Shown: positions 1 through 12,064, counted from the first letter of the stretch. The stretch is DNA of 64,000 nucleotides from Neoechinorhynchus agilis (GCA_051530055.1 CM121341.1:8990001-9054000), one strand, 5' to 3'. Numbers and translations: made by a program. Notes: generated by a model from the sequence alone, not told the origin.

Positions 1-359
1 CAATAAAAATGTTAGCACAGATAAGTTACTAATTAGTGGCACTTAAATGGATGGAAATTTTCTTTGTTTAAGAAGTCAATGAAAATTGCGACACATCCAT
101 CGTCTCGTTTGTAGTGTGAAAAACCAATCTTACAATGTAGATTCTGGGATTGGAATTGTGTTTTATTTCTAAGACAAGCTGCACCATTTTTGCTCTCAAT
201 AAATAAGTCACTTTTAAACAATTTGGCAATTTTTAAACAATTGAAAAGCATTCAGCGTTCTTTGATTGGAAAGTGAAAATTTGATTTCGAACTCACAGAA
301 TAGTCTTCGCAGTAATGAAATAAACAGCCTTATTTGGGGTTACGGAGGTGACCTTGAAC

Positions 360-545
360 ATGCGATTCTCACTAAATGGCATTTTATCAACTGCGATTTC
401 AATAATTGCTGTGTGCCATTCTTGCCAACTTGTTAATTTTCCACCACAATTAATAAGATCTCATAATGTCACCGAGGACACAATCGTAACCGAAAAGAAT
501 GTTATAAAGACTAAGCTTAGCGTCCGAAAACAATTCCGAATTTAA
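360..545 (+). CDS. possible small secreted peptide (weak)
   Basis: A 61-codon frame opens with ATG at 360. It begins with a basic-hydrophobic stretch (MRFSLNGILSTAISIIAV) that resembles a signal peptide, followed by a short polar tail. I recognise no family. The frame lies between AT-rich spacer and a dispersed repeat, with no homologue or splice evidence to support it. It could be a chance frame, so this is a low-confidence entry. Confidence 0.2.
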   Translation: MRFSLNGILSTAISIIAVCHSCQLVNFPPQLIRSHNVTEDTIVTEKNVIKTKLSVRKQFRI

Positions 546-834
546 TGAAATTATTGGCTAGTACACAAATCAATCAAATTACTTTTAGGACCTGCCGAAA
601 AATAATATTGTAGAACTACTGCATTGGAGCATTAGCAAAAATGAATTGTATTAAAATTTGAACACTTTTGTTAAAAAAACTTCAAATTTTATTCTTATTC
701 ATTTTTACATGCCATCGTTCCAATTTATAAGTTTCGATGAGAACGGAGGAACATCTTCATCCTCCACTGCTTCGCGCGTCCAGCAGCGCAGCTTCATCTG
801 TGATAAAAATAGTTGGCTGCACGGCGAATCCTTG

Positions 835-1235
835 TTATTGTGCCATTTTCGTAACTTGGTTAAAAATTCTGCTTGGTCCGACGGCACCAATAGTTTTAAA
901 GGCGAGAGAGTTTTCAAAATGTAGAGCGAAAAATCGAGGCATTTGTATTTCTCTTTTTCAACCACTTCACCGGCTCCTAAAACTGTAAGGACCAAGTTGT
1001 CCTTAGCCATTGCATTCGCGCAGATGAAGTCCCAAGGCGACGACTATAATCAGGTTTATTTGTTAATGCACAAAGCAAGGAATCCATGTACCTTTGATTC
1101 CTCATAAACATTAGAGTGCTGATTTGTTTAATGAAGGCCATCATTAATCTGATTGGGAATATCCGGACAGGGGATGTCCGTTCTGGTATGGGTTCATTTC
1201 AGATTTTGATATCCGAGAATATTAGGCAATATAAA
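835..1235 (+). repeat. unclassified dispersed repeat, copy A
   Basis: This stretch aligns by eye with 42,555-43,350 in the same order. Shared blocks include TTCTGCTTGGTCCGAC, GAGGCATTTGTATTTCTC, AAGGACCAAGTTGT, CCATGTA-CTTTG-TCCTCATAA and TTCATTTC-GAT-TGATATCC. No reading frame spans it. Parts of the same family recur at 1,690-2,150, 52,990-53,135 (opposite strand) and 57,395-57,585. It is a non-autonomous or decayed mobile element of unknown class. Confidence 0.6.
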
Positions 1236-1404
1236 AAAAGGAGCGTTGGTAGAGGGAGGTGCGAGGTATAATAGGATTAAACGAATAGCGATTGTGAGTG
1301 ATGTGCTCAAATTGTGGTGGTAGGGTTGATAGACGTTTTGATTGTTTGCTGACGTGCAGTGTGCGAGTCTTATTTCAAGTTTGATTCAAACTGGAAACCC
1401 ATAA

Positions 1405-1600
1405 TCCTGAGGGGAAGATGAATCGCAGGATGTCATTTAGAAGCCCAGACGAGGATGTGGGATTGGCGGAGAATGAAAGGATCATATCGAAGCATTTAGA
1501 GAAATTCGGTGGAGTTTGTGATTGGTGCAGAGGTTTTAATGAAAGAGAGAGGTGGGATGGTGAATGGGATAGGCTGACAGAAGAGGTCTGTTTTTTGAAC
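1405..1600 (-). mobile_element. LINE fragment (CR1/jockey-like), C-terminal coding end
   Basis: Read on the minus strand, this matches the reverse-transcriptase C-terminal part of the LINE copies at 40,079-41,430 and 41,470-42,080. It covers the stretch between the catalytic YADD-type motif and the LG(V)T block. It is short and truncated at both ends, so it is a dead scrap. It lies between two pieces of the dispersed repeat. Confidence 0.55.
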
Positions 1601-1689
1601 CGTTAGCTTTCTTCCCTTTGCACTTTTTGACTTCGACCAACTGTTCATTGATTTGTTTGTAAGTTTAGAGTAGAGGACGAGAGGGTAGA

Positions 1690-2150
1690 CGATGTAACTG
1701 TTGAAGCGCCCTCCAGTCTTTTGCCGCCACCTCGGCTTAAACCATCGGTGTCGAGGAGAGATCATAGCATTACGTTTTAGAGTATTCACCATGCTTTTTC
1801 GATTGCTCCTGACTTTTCGATCAATTGAGACCGTGGGATCCTGGACTGTCCCCTTCTTCTCACCGTACTTGAATTTCACAGGGATTTAGCAAACCACGGA
1901 TCAAAGGAGCGGTCAGCTATCATAGTATCAATCGACGGGATCCCAAATATATTGGGAGCGATGATTGACATCACGCCGAGTCGGAAAGTTCAACCTTCAT
2001 GATTCCGGTCATTATGTGATCGTCCTCTTCGTCAAGCATGGCGAGAGTTTCGCCTCGGAAATACGGTGTTCAGCGAATGAGGGTAAGGCGGCACCCAAGG
2101 ATAGAATTAGGCGTCTTGTTTCGCCAATTTCCCCCCTTTCCCGCCGCTAC
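1690..2150 (+). repeat. unclassified dispersed repeat, internal segment (copy C)
   Basis: This segment resembles 42,722-42,960. Shared blocks are GTC-TTTTG-CG, TCTCGGCTAAAACCA-CGGT, CACCAT-CT, AAACCACGGA-CA-AGGAGCGGTCA and ATCGACGGGAT. It carries no protein-coding frame that I recognise. It belongs to the same repeat family as 835-1,235 but is separated from it here by the LINE scrap. Confidence 0.5.
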
Positions 2151-2265
2151 TTCACTCTGTTGATGACTGATTTTGTTAAATTATCGCGCCGAGAGTAAGT
2201 TTTTCAACTGTCTAAAAATACACCGCGGATGAGCATACGAAAGTTCGCAAAGTTTATTGGCAATT

Positions 2266-4377
2266 TCAAGCAATCGCCTTTGGTTCCTTCTTCACGTTAA
2301 TTGTCTCAATAGTAAGCTGAGAAATGATTTCCATTATTGATCGACGGCAAACCCGATCATTGCATTGGACATGAATACGGCCTTCACTTACGGTGACTGA
2401 GCATTCATTTACACCGTCTTCTTTATTTCCAATCACAACCTCCTCATTCAGTACTCGACAAACAATGCAATTCAATAATAAATGTTCGTCTTTTAAACGA
2501 GCTTGAATCGCTTTTCCCAATCGTGCAGCGCTAAGGTTACACAAAGCACTTCTTGGGAAATGAAGAGCAGTTGGCACAGTTCGTTTATTGCCTTTGCATG
2601 AAATGAGTTTCCATGGAAGTGATTTGCTTTCGTCGTTGATTACAAGCTGTCCTTTTACGTATCCCCCGCAAATTATTTTGTTCATCAAATTCGCTGCATG
2701 GATTGGGTAGATCGAGATGGTGGAGGATAAGGATTTGTCAATTTCGACATGAATAAATCGTTCGGTTTCAGAGAAGACATTTATCCTTTCATCGACTGAT
2801 CCATAGAATCTAAAGTGGCATTTGGACAAACTGGATATGCATCCTTGTCTTCTAATTACTTCAACTATTTCTTGCTTGTAATCATTAGGAAAAATCAGAG
2901 TATCAATGCGTTTTAATTTGGAAAGAATATCTACCAATTCGCTCAAAGTCAGCTCAAAGTCTAAAGGATTCTTGACGAATTTGAGACTCATTGGTTTTTG
3001 GCAAGAAATCCAGAACGACGCCAATAGGATTTTTTACCCTAAGCGCATTAATAGCAGCGTCCACGCTTTCGCCGCAGTGTTCAGGTTCAACGGCAATTAA
3101 GGTACTCTTTGTGTCGTGTTTCCATAGTTCAATGAAGTTTAAAACATCTCCGAACTGAATTGAAGGATGGTTGCACAGGATCACGGATCCGGTTCCTCCG
3201 CGTAGATCATCAAGAATCTGTGATCGAGTCGAGTCGTTTGTGAGAGAAGTTGAAAACGTTTTGTGAGCATGGACAGTATTGTTGGCCATTAGATCGCTGA
3301 ATATCAGTGGTGGTGTCGGTATAAGAGTTAAGTCCGCTCTATCGTCACATAACCATTCCACATAAATCTGGGAACGTTCAAGAGTTTCACTGATTCCAGC
3401 TGATATACAGGTTATACGGGGTCGACCGCTGTCCAATATCGGCGGGATATTCGGGATTATAGCTTCGATGAGTTCAAATATAAGGCCGAAACAATTAACG
3501 GGAATTATGACGTTGCCTCCACTGCTGATCGCCTGGGAAACATCCTTAGAACCGGTTGGCACATCTTTTTACTACTCTAGAGAAATGGTCGTTAAGTTTG
3601 ATATTTTCAAAGGAAACCTATTAAATACTCTCTCTTTTTTTTGTTAAATATGCCAACCGGCGCTTCCTACATAGACCGATAAGTGAATCTCTGTTGTTAT
3701 ATTCGGTCTTGACATTGACGCTCGATACCAAAACAGCAGTTGGACAATTTGGATGCAGTGTCGAGAAGTGAAACGGAGCCGGAATTCTACTTCTCACAGA
3801 AGAGGTTGACATGTAGAACAGTTGACCGTGCTGAGGATGGTAGATAATCCAGTTACTCAGTATGCGATCTTCTTTTTTTATAAAAACCCTTAAGATCGCA
3901 TCATTGCATACTTGCTCCGATCCATATTCCAGCACTCGTGGCACTTATAACAAGCCCATTCCTAAAGATCTTCCTTTCTCCAAATCCAATAATCTTGATT
4001 TTCTTAAGATAGTTGTTGAAGTCGGTTAAAAGTCGAGAACTGGATTTAAGTTCTAGCGAGAAGAAGACTTCTTCAGCTAAACATCGGGCAAAATCTCTTG
4101 TTGGCAGAGTGCAAAACAAATCAGTATCTTCGGGAATTTGATTAAAGATCTTAAATAGTCCTAAAACACTGTATGAGTTTGATAATAGCACTGTATCCAG
4201 TAAATCTAGCTCATCTTTTCTACTGCTGTCGAGGATTTCTTCATAGGGAAAGTCGTCAATGGACCTGTCGATTTGTCTCTTTAAGCACAAAGGATGATCC
4301 AATAGGATTGTATGGTCTTCAATGGACAAAATGAACATTGGATGTTCAGAAATGCATGAAACATTCGATAATCGCAT
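2266..4377 (-). CDS. INTS9: Integrator complex subunit 9 (INTS9 / RC-74)
   Basis: INTS9 is the catalytically inactive metallo-beta-lactamase/beta-CASP partner of INTS11 in the nuclear Integrator complex, which cleaves snRNA and paused transcripts. Four coding blocks are visible. Exon 1 is 4377-3912. A 40-nt GT-AG intron leads to exon 2 at 3871-3671, and a 106-nt intron leads to exon 3 from 3564. The last block ends at 2266. Family landmarks seen in order are a VLLSNSYSVLGL core, SSNWII-like SNWIIYHPQ, SSGGNVIIPVNCFGLIFELI, YVEWLCDD, a CNHPSIQFGDVLNFIELW block, and PMSLKFVKNPLDFELTLSEL preceding the C-terminal domain. The metal-binding HxHxDH motif is not seen, as expected for INTS9. The exon 3/4 junction near 2,988-3,041 does not resolve in phase with a GT-AG intron. 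The start ATG is 16 nt after an acceptor-like GGTTACAG. Confidence 0.85.
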
Positions 4378-5182
4378 CCGATCAAAGTTATTGCTGTAAC
4401 CAGTCTTAAATGTGAAAAAAAACTTATTGCATAGATTAAAATCTCATACAAAAAAATAGATTAGCATACGTCATACTTTTCCACGTATAGATAATCATTG
4501 AAAAAAATGTAGCCGTCGGCCACAATAAGAAGTTACAGAAGAAATCAAAGTCGTAAAAAACGATCAAAGGTGTTTCCACGTCACGAGTGGAGGGAACAAT
4601 TTAAGGTTAAACATTTTTGTATACTCAAATTTTAAAAGGTATTTATTGATAGCCGTCTAAAAGTTCGCCCTCTTGTCTTGAAGGACATCGGAGCCACATT
4701 TGATTTATCTTTTTTTCTTGCTTTTGGTTACACCTCCAATTATAAAATATCATTGTCTAGACTCACACCGACCAATCAGAAGAATTTTCTTAAAAAGCAA
4801 AGAAATGCTCTCCAATCGTACGATGGAGAATATTTATTATCGTTGCTAACGTTAGAACTTCGTTTTTTTCTTTTATTAAAGAAACGAAACCATTATGTTG
4901 GGCTCGAGTCTATCGCCCCGAAAAACCTTTTAAACTTATTTTTCAAGGAACTAAAAACGAAATCTTTTTAATTCTATTGCACAACGCGGCCTCCTACGCA
5001 TCGATATTATGAGCGAAACACCCACGAAATCAAGGAGTAAAGCTTTCGACTCTTTTTTGAGGTTCCGAGACCATTGGAACTTTAGATTGCGAAATTATTG
5101 CTCATCTCGAAAGAGGTGAAAAAAGTGGCGACCGACGCGTTATTGTGCTTAACCAAACGCCGTTGCTGAGCGATTGCGGAGT
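4378..5182. other. intergenic spacer, nothing recognised
   Basis: AT-rich DNA upstream of INTS9. A 97-codon frame without an ATG start (4678-4971, plus strand) has no recognisable domain, and I do not call it a gene. The right end runs into the duplicated block. Confidence 0.4.
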
Positions 5183-5788
5183 CCATTTTATCGTCGAGCC
5201 ATTACAAATCCATACTCCCCGCCGAAGTAAACGCAATGCTCTTAGGCCCAATATCGTAGAACCGAGCAATCTTTGCCGGCTCAATGGCCTAGACCGAACG
5301 GTATCACTGGACCGCTTAATCGATTGATGTTATCCAATTTAGTTTATTCTTATAAAATTAGTGGATTCGCTCCCAGCCAATAACATACAATTCGTCGCTG
5401 TTAAATCGGCGAGAGCCGCAACCGCTGATTAGAATTGCAAAAGGACCTCAGTGGAAATCATTATTTCGTTTCCTTTGGCGTCGAGACTCGGGTCGTTTTT
5501 TTTACCGTGGCGCAAGACCTGGTCATTCAATTGTCCAAGAGATTGAGACGAATCACTGGCGATCCGAGGGCAGGATAGTTCTTGCAAAACATAAAATTGT
5601 TTTCAGATTTGTGATAACTGCCATAGTTCTTGAGTTATTCGTTTTTCGATTTTTCGACAAACAACCATGCATATCGATATCAAAACATCGATCAATTTCA
5701 AATCAAATTGCCTTATCTGGATTAAATTTTAAAGCTGCTGTCACCCGCATGTTTACCTATTGGATTCCAAAAAAGTTACCAGAATTTA
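5183..5788. repeat. 606-bp segmental duplication, copy 1 (contains LINE endonuclease scrap)
   Basis: This block is colinear without gaps with 23,295-23,900. I see only about four substitutions, for example GGACCGCTT against GGAACGCTT and TTTAGTTTATT against TTTAGTCTATT. The first 400 bp carry degraded plus-strand pieces of the same LINE endonuclease end found at 16,740-17,040: the EPSN-CR block and a stretch corresponding to FGVET-G-FG. The last 200 bp are AT-rich and unrelated to known coding sequence. Such identity means a recent copy event. Confidence 0.85.
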
Positions 5789-6527
5789 TAGTTCCTCCTG
5801 TAAAAAAATGAGCTGGGCTGTGCATCGATTTTTTCTCTTGCTGTCAAATTTTGATGATTGGATAAATTAATCACTACGACGACAGAGAATTTAATTTTCA
5901 TTTTAAGAAATTATTCATTGCTTGTATCCGCAATGCCAATATCGTGCAAATAAATTATAACGATTTCATCGGACCCAATTGAGGAAGTCTTTGTGCTATT
6001 TCTAAACTTAACAAAATTGTACTCGAAAAAGTTTCAGCTGGACGTTTGAGTCCATAACAAATTCCTCTTATCAGAAATTAAAAAACTAACGCAAGTTGCG
6101 TTAATTCGATATCAATGCAATAAAAGTAATTCAGTTGATTTAGTGCATTCGTCCACGTTTAAAAGTCGATTCCTTGGAAATTAATTAGCAAGCGTTGAGG
6201 AGTTTCATTTGCTTAAATGCTAAACGTCTACGCTGGTGATTAATAAAATGTTGTTGTTGATATTTCTCATTGCATGTTTCTACACTCAAACTTTATTGAT
6301 AACGATAATCGATTGAACGAATACTTCAAATTGATTTTAAGCAAGAATTCTGCTTATTGTAATATTATTGATTTTAAGAAATCAGTGAAAACACTACATC
6401 GGGTTGCTCTGCTAAAAATTTAAATTTCTTTTCTCCAAATGAAAAAATCAAATCTTTTTTATATTCTAAATAATAAGTTGTGTAAATATAATAACTATAA
6501 AATATGATGAACTTTGGGTACTAGAAT
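5789..6527. other. intergenic, AT-rich
   Basis: No convincing reading frame, RNA gene or repeat is seen. The right end is the 3' flank of the minus-strand gene that ends at 6528. Confidence 0.4.
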
Positions 6528-8006
6528 TCAGCGTCTAACCATTTTTATAACCGTTGGTTGACCGCCAAACCCACCGTTCTGCGAATGGCGCTTTACGGCT
6601 ACAGTTGGACCTGCATTATAAGGTGGATTCATGCCAGCCATAAAGTTCGGTGCCATATTGGTTCTTATTGGCGATGGTTGCATCATTGCCGGTGTCATCG
6701 AAATATAGGCATTATTCGTGGCCATTTGAGTTGTATTGTTCCTAATTGTTGGGGGAGTTTGATTAAAATTCGTCGACGGATAATCATAGCCAGAAAAAAT
6801 TTGACCTTGGAACCTGTATCCAGCCTGTGATGGAGGCGATGCCATCGGTCCTGCGGCTGTCGGGGCACCAGTTGATGGATACATCGCCGGCGATGCTCCA
6901 TTGTTCATATTATTAATGCAATATTGAGAATATGGAGCTGTTTGCAAAGTTGGTTGCGTATTGAAGTATCCGGGATATCTGTATGCGTTCGTCTGGATTG
7001 CCGTGTTCGGAATTCGAATCGGTGGTCGGTTGTAGAAGAACGTTCTCGGCCTTTGAGGTACCATCGCATTTTGATGTGAAACGTCATTGTTCATGGCCAT
7101 CGAATAGTATTTTTGAGATTCCGGAGGACTTGCTATGGCCACTCTCGGCATCTGAACTTGACTCACACTTTCGGATTGTGACTCTCCATTAAAACTCATC
7201 CCAGTCTCCATTATTTGATCGGAAAATCCATGGGAATAATTCGGTTCATATCCATAGTCAAGATGATCCTCCTTGTTCGATCGAAGATAAGTGCCCGGCG
7301 GTGGAGCTGTCAAACGGACATCGTCATTTGAACGGTGAACCTTTGACGAATTCGAACTTGCGTGATCAGTATCGATTCGCCGTTTATTATTTCTTGACTG
7401 CGACTTGGTGCCTCGCTGACTTTCCATTTTAATTTCCGGGGACTTTCTAACTGTGTTTGGAGAAACAGAAAATTCTTCATTTAGATTTGAATTAAAGAGT
7501 TTATCTTCTGTCGTTCTTTCTTCAGGTAGCTGATTTTCTGGAACAGGTATTGTTTTCATTTGTGCCATTTTAGTTTGGTTTGTTTTCTTCGACGATTTTT
7601 TGTCTTCTTTATTTTTTAGCTTCACTTTTGAAACCGCCTTCAGCTTTTCATTGTTATTATTTTTCTCATTATTTGCCTTTTCTGATTTCAGTGAATTTCT
7701 TCTATTCTTTGTGTTAGATTTTTTCTTATTATTCGCTGATGCGATTTGTTCACATAGCTCCTCTATTAAACAATGGAGAGATTCGTTGTTCGGATTGATT
7801 TTAATGGCGTCAACGAAACCTTCAATCATGAGTTCTTGTACGTCATTGGCTGAAATATCTCGTTGTACGATCTCGCGAATTAGTTTTTCTGCAATTTCCT
7901 CATTTTTTACTCTATTCTTTTCGTCGACGTAAATCCGTATTGTTGCAAATAGTTCCCGTAATGAAGCCGTTTTAAAGGCTGCTTCGTTGTAAGTTATGGT
8001 TGACAT
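6528..8006 (-). CDS. orphan protein with helical N-terminus and long disordered tail
   Basis: Single-exon protein of about 492 residues; I do not recognise a family. The best start is MSTITYNEAAF at about 8,006, two bases after an acceptor-like TTAAATTAG. The upstream extension of the frame needs a GTG start. Residues 1-95 look folded and helical (LRELFATIRIYV, IAEKLIREIV, LIEELCEQIASA). Residues 95-150 are a Lys/Asn/Glu-rich, nuclear-localisation-like stretch. The remaining 340 residues are low-complexity, rich in Asn, Pro, Gln, Tyr, Met and Ser, with many YP, PP and NN pairs, ending in IKMVRR. The composition suggests an RNA-binding or condensate-type nuclear protein, but that is inference. 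It lies divergent to the transporter at 9.5 kb. Confidence 0.65.
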   Translation of the reverse strand: MSTITYNEAAFKTASLRELFATIRIYVDEKNRVKNEEIAEKLIREIVQRDISANDVQELMIEGFVDAIKINPNNESLHCLIEELCEQIASANNKKKSNTKNRRNSLKSEKANNEKNNNNEKLKAVSKVKLKNKEDKKSSKKTNQTKMAQMKTIPVPENQLPEERTTEDKLFNSNLNEEFSVSPNTVRKSPEIKMESQRGTKSQSRNNKRRIDTDHASSNSSKVHRSNDDVRLTAPPPGTYLRSNKEDHLDYGYEPNYSHGFSDQIMETGMSFNGESQSESVSQVQMPRVAIASPPESQKYYSMAMNNDVSHQNAMVPQRPRTFFYNRPPIRIPNTAIQTNAYRYPGYFNTQPTLQTAPYSQYCINNMNNGASPAMYPSTGAPTAAGPMASPPSQAGYRFQGQIFSGYDYPSTNFNQTPPTIRNNTTQMATNNAYISMTPAMMQPSPIRTNMAPNFMAGMNPPYNAGPTVAVKRHSQNGGFGGQPTVIKMVRR

Positions 8007-8029
8007 TTCTAATTTAAGAATGAACACTT

Positions 8030-9108
8030 TATTCTATGAGATCTCAAACCAATAGACCTTTCCTAAAAGAGATCGATGTTGGTTCTGAGAAAATTACACG
8101 CTTTCTCATAAACGTGTTATTAATTACAGGTTTTGGCAAATATTTACCACGCAAATCGGTTGTTGATCATTTATGAACGCCGATTGATGCTTATTAATTA
8201 CTTGCCGATTTATTTCGTAGTCTTTAATGGCCCATTACCGCCGGCTTTATGCATCGACGTCTTCTTTGATTGGCTTAAATCGAATAACGTAAGATTCTGA
8301 TTCGGTTTGACATTAATTATTTTTCTTATCTGATTTGATTCTTCATTAATACATCTTTATTATCATTAACCGATCGATAAAATCGCATATGCCATCTCTT
8401 TTTATAATCAAATAATTAGTGACAAAGTAAATGGTCGATGCTAAGTGAAAAACAATTTGATTATTTAAACGTCTTAAATTCCAAATAAGCATAAATGTCG
8501 ATATTTTTAATCACATTGAAAATTAAGTACGGGTTGATTTTTATCGAAGATTTTCTTCTCGGACTTTTGAACTGCGAAATTGCGGCGTTTTAAAATCGAG
8601 AACATGGTGACTATTCGTGAATTTGCTCTTTAAATTATAACAGAAAATAGTTATGGTTCACAAAAACAAAAATCATATTAACTAAATTGAGTTTTTAACT
8701 TTGCCGAAACCGAATTCTCCGCTACATTTTCCTTTGAAGTAAACTTGTTCAACAAAATATCAATATTTTAACATTGAAGTTGTAATTCGAACGAGAGACG
8801 ACGAAGAACGAAACGGCGATAAATTATTATTTTTCAGAGATAATTTGAAGATATTCAATGAACCGTACGCCCAAGTGAAATCATTAAATGTGTTTTTTTT
8901 CGAAATACCGAGTTTTACTAAACAGAAAGCGATACTTCCAAATTATATTTGCACCAGTGATTTCTTTAGAAACTCTTGAATGGTGTTATCTGAACGCTTT
9001 GATTATTGACAAAATTAAACGATTAATTGTAAATTTTATTCATCTTAAACATGGGAAAAATACGAAGTATTATTTTTTTCTATCCAATTGTTCCTTGGAG
9101 TGGTTGTG
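8030..9108. promoter_or_regulatory. shared 5' region between divergent genes
   Basis: About 1.5 kb of AT-rich DNA separates the start of the minus-strand orphan (8,006) from the first recognised exon of the plus-strand transporter (9,518). No specific factor sites can be named. Upstream exons of the transporter may lie here but are not recognised. The block is interrupted by the foldback element at 9,109-9,268. Confidence 0.3.
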
Positions 9109-9268
9109 TATTCTCAATGGCGAATTGTTGCACACTCGAGTTTTATTAATGAACTCTTCATTGCGAATTTTCAAAACCTCAGCCGCCTTCTCAAGCATTG
9201 CTTGTAAGTTTTTTGCATATTTTGAATTAATAAAGCTCGAAAAGTGTAACAATTCACCATTGAGAATA
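9109..9268. mobile_element. foldback (MITE-like) element
   Basis: Two imperfect inverted arms of about 39 bp (9109-9147 and 9229-9268) begin TATTCTCAATGG and end CCATTGAGAATA, with about 80 bp between them. There is no coding capacity. It is the size and form of a non-autonomous DNA transposon. Confidence 0.65.
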
Positions 9269-9517
9269 TTTTTTTGTCGAAAAAATTGCTGAAACTTACG
9301 AGCGCATTGTAAGGTCTAAAATTTTTTTAGACAATTTTGCATTTGCGTTAAAAACTAAGCTTTCTGAATAATCCGAAAAATTGAATCACGTTTCCTTCGC
9401 CTAAGACGCAGACGTTTTCTTCTTTTACTCATGTTAACAACGAAATACGGTGAAGATGAAGGAAAGAAGTTAGAATTGTTTTTTTTGATCAATAAAAAAA
9501 CGATGAATTTTAAACAG

Positions 9518-11420
9518 GTAAATTTATTGGAACTGTGTGCTCGTACAGAATGTTAATCACGATTTTGTCTTTGGCTAATGTCTCCATAATGTACGCAGAA
9601 AAAAACGGCTTTTTCGCTGCCTTAAATTATATGCGATGTAAAAGCAACGAGACAGCAAATCAAACTACGAATGATACAAAGGTACTTCAAGAAAAAGACG
9701 ATCGCTAACATGAAATTTTAATCAGGCTTTTACGTGTTATGAGTGGTCCAATAGTGTCCGATCGACGCTTATTGGCATGGTATTTATCGGATACGCAATA
9801 TCACAAATATTCTCAGGATGGATTACTAAGAAAGTTGGGATCAGAGTGACGATTGTTACAACTCAAACAGTCGTCTTTGTCACTACTTTCATAATTCCAT
9901 TTGCGGCTCAGGCGTCGTGGATATTTCTGGCCATCGTTAGATTTATTACCGGATTTGCACAGGTTCACAGTTCAAATCGATTTTTTTTGTGAAAATAGTC
10001 CTTTTCCAAAAACAGGGATTTATATGGCCATTCGCTATGATGATGGTTTCTTATTGGTCGCCTGAAGATGAAAGAAGTATACATCTCAGCATTATTAGTG
10101 CTGGTTCGATTTTAAAGGATTTTGCATTTACACAAATCATTTTTTTACAAGGTTCAACCGTCGGACCATTTTTAGCCGTACTTTTATCGGGTCCACTGTG
10201 CAGCATAAATACACCTACAGCAAATCTCGATTATCTCGTCCAAGGATACTCAATATACTTTTACGTTTTATGTAAGTTAAATATTTTTAAAATTTTGCGC
10301 CTAATTTTCAGCCATAGCAATATTGGGCCTGATTATTATTGTGCTCGATTTAATTCTCCTTTCAAGTGATCCACAAACAAATCGATTTATCTCTCTAGAA
10401 GAGATAATGTACATAACCTCAAATAAGATCGGTCGTCCGACTCATGAAAACAAAAAACTGGTAAACTTTCAATCGAAGTTCTGAGGTCACATGCCAGCAC
10501 TTTAATTTTTAGACCGTTCCATATAAGAAGATTATCCTTTCCCGATCATTCCTGGGGTTTCTAGCCGGAATAGTTTTCTCTGATGTCGGTCTATATGCTA
10601 CTTGGACAATTATTCCAGACTATATCAGTGAATCGTTTGAGTCGACTCCAACGACGGTAAAAAAATAGCACTAGAAAAATGCTTAACCTCTGTATCACTT
10701 TTCTTAAGCTTTCCATTGTAACATCGATTCCCTATATCACTAATCTCATTGCCATAATTTCATCTGGAAGTTTGGCAGCTTTTCTTATAAACAGAGGATG
10801 GCTCAGTAGAACTGCGGCCACAAAGATATTCCTGACGATTGGTTGGTTTTAAGTAGTATTTAAAACGATTAAGCGTTCTAATAACAGGATGTGTTGGTGC
10901 CGCGGTTTGCTTAATCCCGATGCCATATTTAAAACGAGATCAAATCGTTCTTGCAGGATTATGTCTATCGATTGGTTTCGGATCACAGTAATAAACATTC
11001 GGCCCATTAAGCTCCATTATTCATTATCGAATATTTAGCGGTCTAATAATCGGAGGTGGATATCCATTGAATGTTAGCGACTTTGCTGGTGTGTTTTCCG
11101 GGGTGGTATTCACGCTCGGAAATGTAATTTCCAATGTCGTTGGGACGGTTCTGAATTTCTTGGTCGACTTAATCAAAGATGCAGCTGTAAGCAGCGAAAA
11201 AATCTTTTAGAAATATGGCGAAAATGTTTAGCAAGGAGAAAAAAGTGGATGGCAAAACGTTCTATTGTCATTCTGTGGCATTTATCTTTTAAGCGCACTT
11301 TTATTCGATCTGCTTGCTAGCGGAAAGCTACAAAGCTGGGCATACATAGAAGATGAAGATTTGGAAACTGAGCCAATGAATTTAAACGATAGCATCCAAT
11401 TGGATGATAAATTAAACTAA
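9518..11420 (+). CDS. SLC17-type major facilitator transporter
   Basis: A twelve-helix membrane transporter of the SLC17 family (sialin, vesicular glutamate and phosphate transporters), which moves organic anions or phosphate. Exons with clean GT-AG introns of about 42-52 nt are 9518-9681, 9726-9962, 10016-10103, 10152-10271, 10312-10460, 10513-10656, 10709-~10842, then three more to a TAA at 11,418-11,420. Features seen are an Asn-rich lumenal loop after helix 1 (KSNETANQT), WSNSVRSTLIGMVFIGYA-SQI for helix 2, GFIWPFAMMMVSYWSPEDER as the family PA..YWSP-ER loop, GSTVGPFLAVLLSGPLC, the cytosolic loop, and GVFSGVVFTLGNVISN near helix 10. The tail is acidic and cytosolic. The substrate cannot be assigned. 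The first exon starts after an acceptor (TTTTAAACAG), so the initiator lies in an unseen exon or a trans-spliced leader provides the cap. Confidence 0.85.
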
Positions 11421-12064
11421 AAAGACTTAATGTCAATCAACTGTGTTTTTGATGAGAGTTGAATTTATTAAACTTGAAAATTCAAGCAGTGCATTTTGCG
11501 GTATTCGGTCTTTTCTAATATAGAATTATTAAAAATCGCGCAAATCAACATTCGTGTTATATTTCATTTAGCTCTTGATCTTAACTTTTATGTGTAAAAA
11601 TGCTAACAAGCTGTTTTTTCTTCAAGTGATTTTAGAATTTTAATTCGTAAGAAGAACATCTCTATTAACGATTACGTTTAAAAAATTTAATAAAAGTTTA
11701 TTTGAAAGTAGTTCCATTCGTAGCAAACGTATTTCTTTTTCCGATTTACTTTAATTTTGAATAATTCAACTACCAACAAAAACTGTTAATACGTTAAAAG
11801 ATATTTCTAGCGAACTTTAATCGATTATTTTACACTGAAAGCCGCATGTCCATTTTCGGCAATAAAAAATGCGCTTCGTCATTTGAAAAACAAGTCAAAT
11901 CATCGCTAGTGACCTATTGAAAACGCGATATGGATGAAGGAACTGAATTTCAAGAAGATATCGATTAACTGTGTGCCCAGCCAATGAAATTATCAGTTTA
12001 AGGCGAACAAATTTTTTAATTTAAAAAGTGCCGATCGTTTTTAGAGAGAGAGAGAAAACAACCA
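11421..12064. other. intergenic, AT-rich
   Basis: This is the 3' flank of the transporter and the upstream spacer of the next gene. Several poly(A)-signal-like AATAAA and ATTAAA strings occur (for example near 11,465 and 11,690). No gene or repeat is recognised. Confidence 0.4.
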
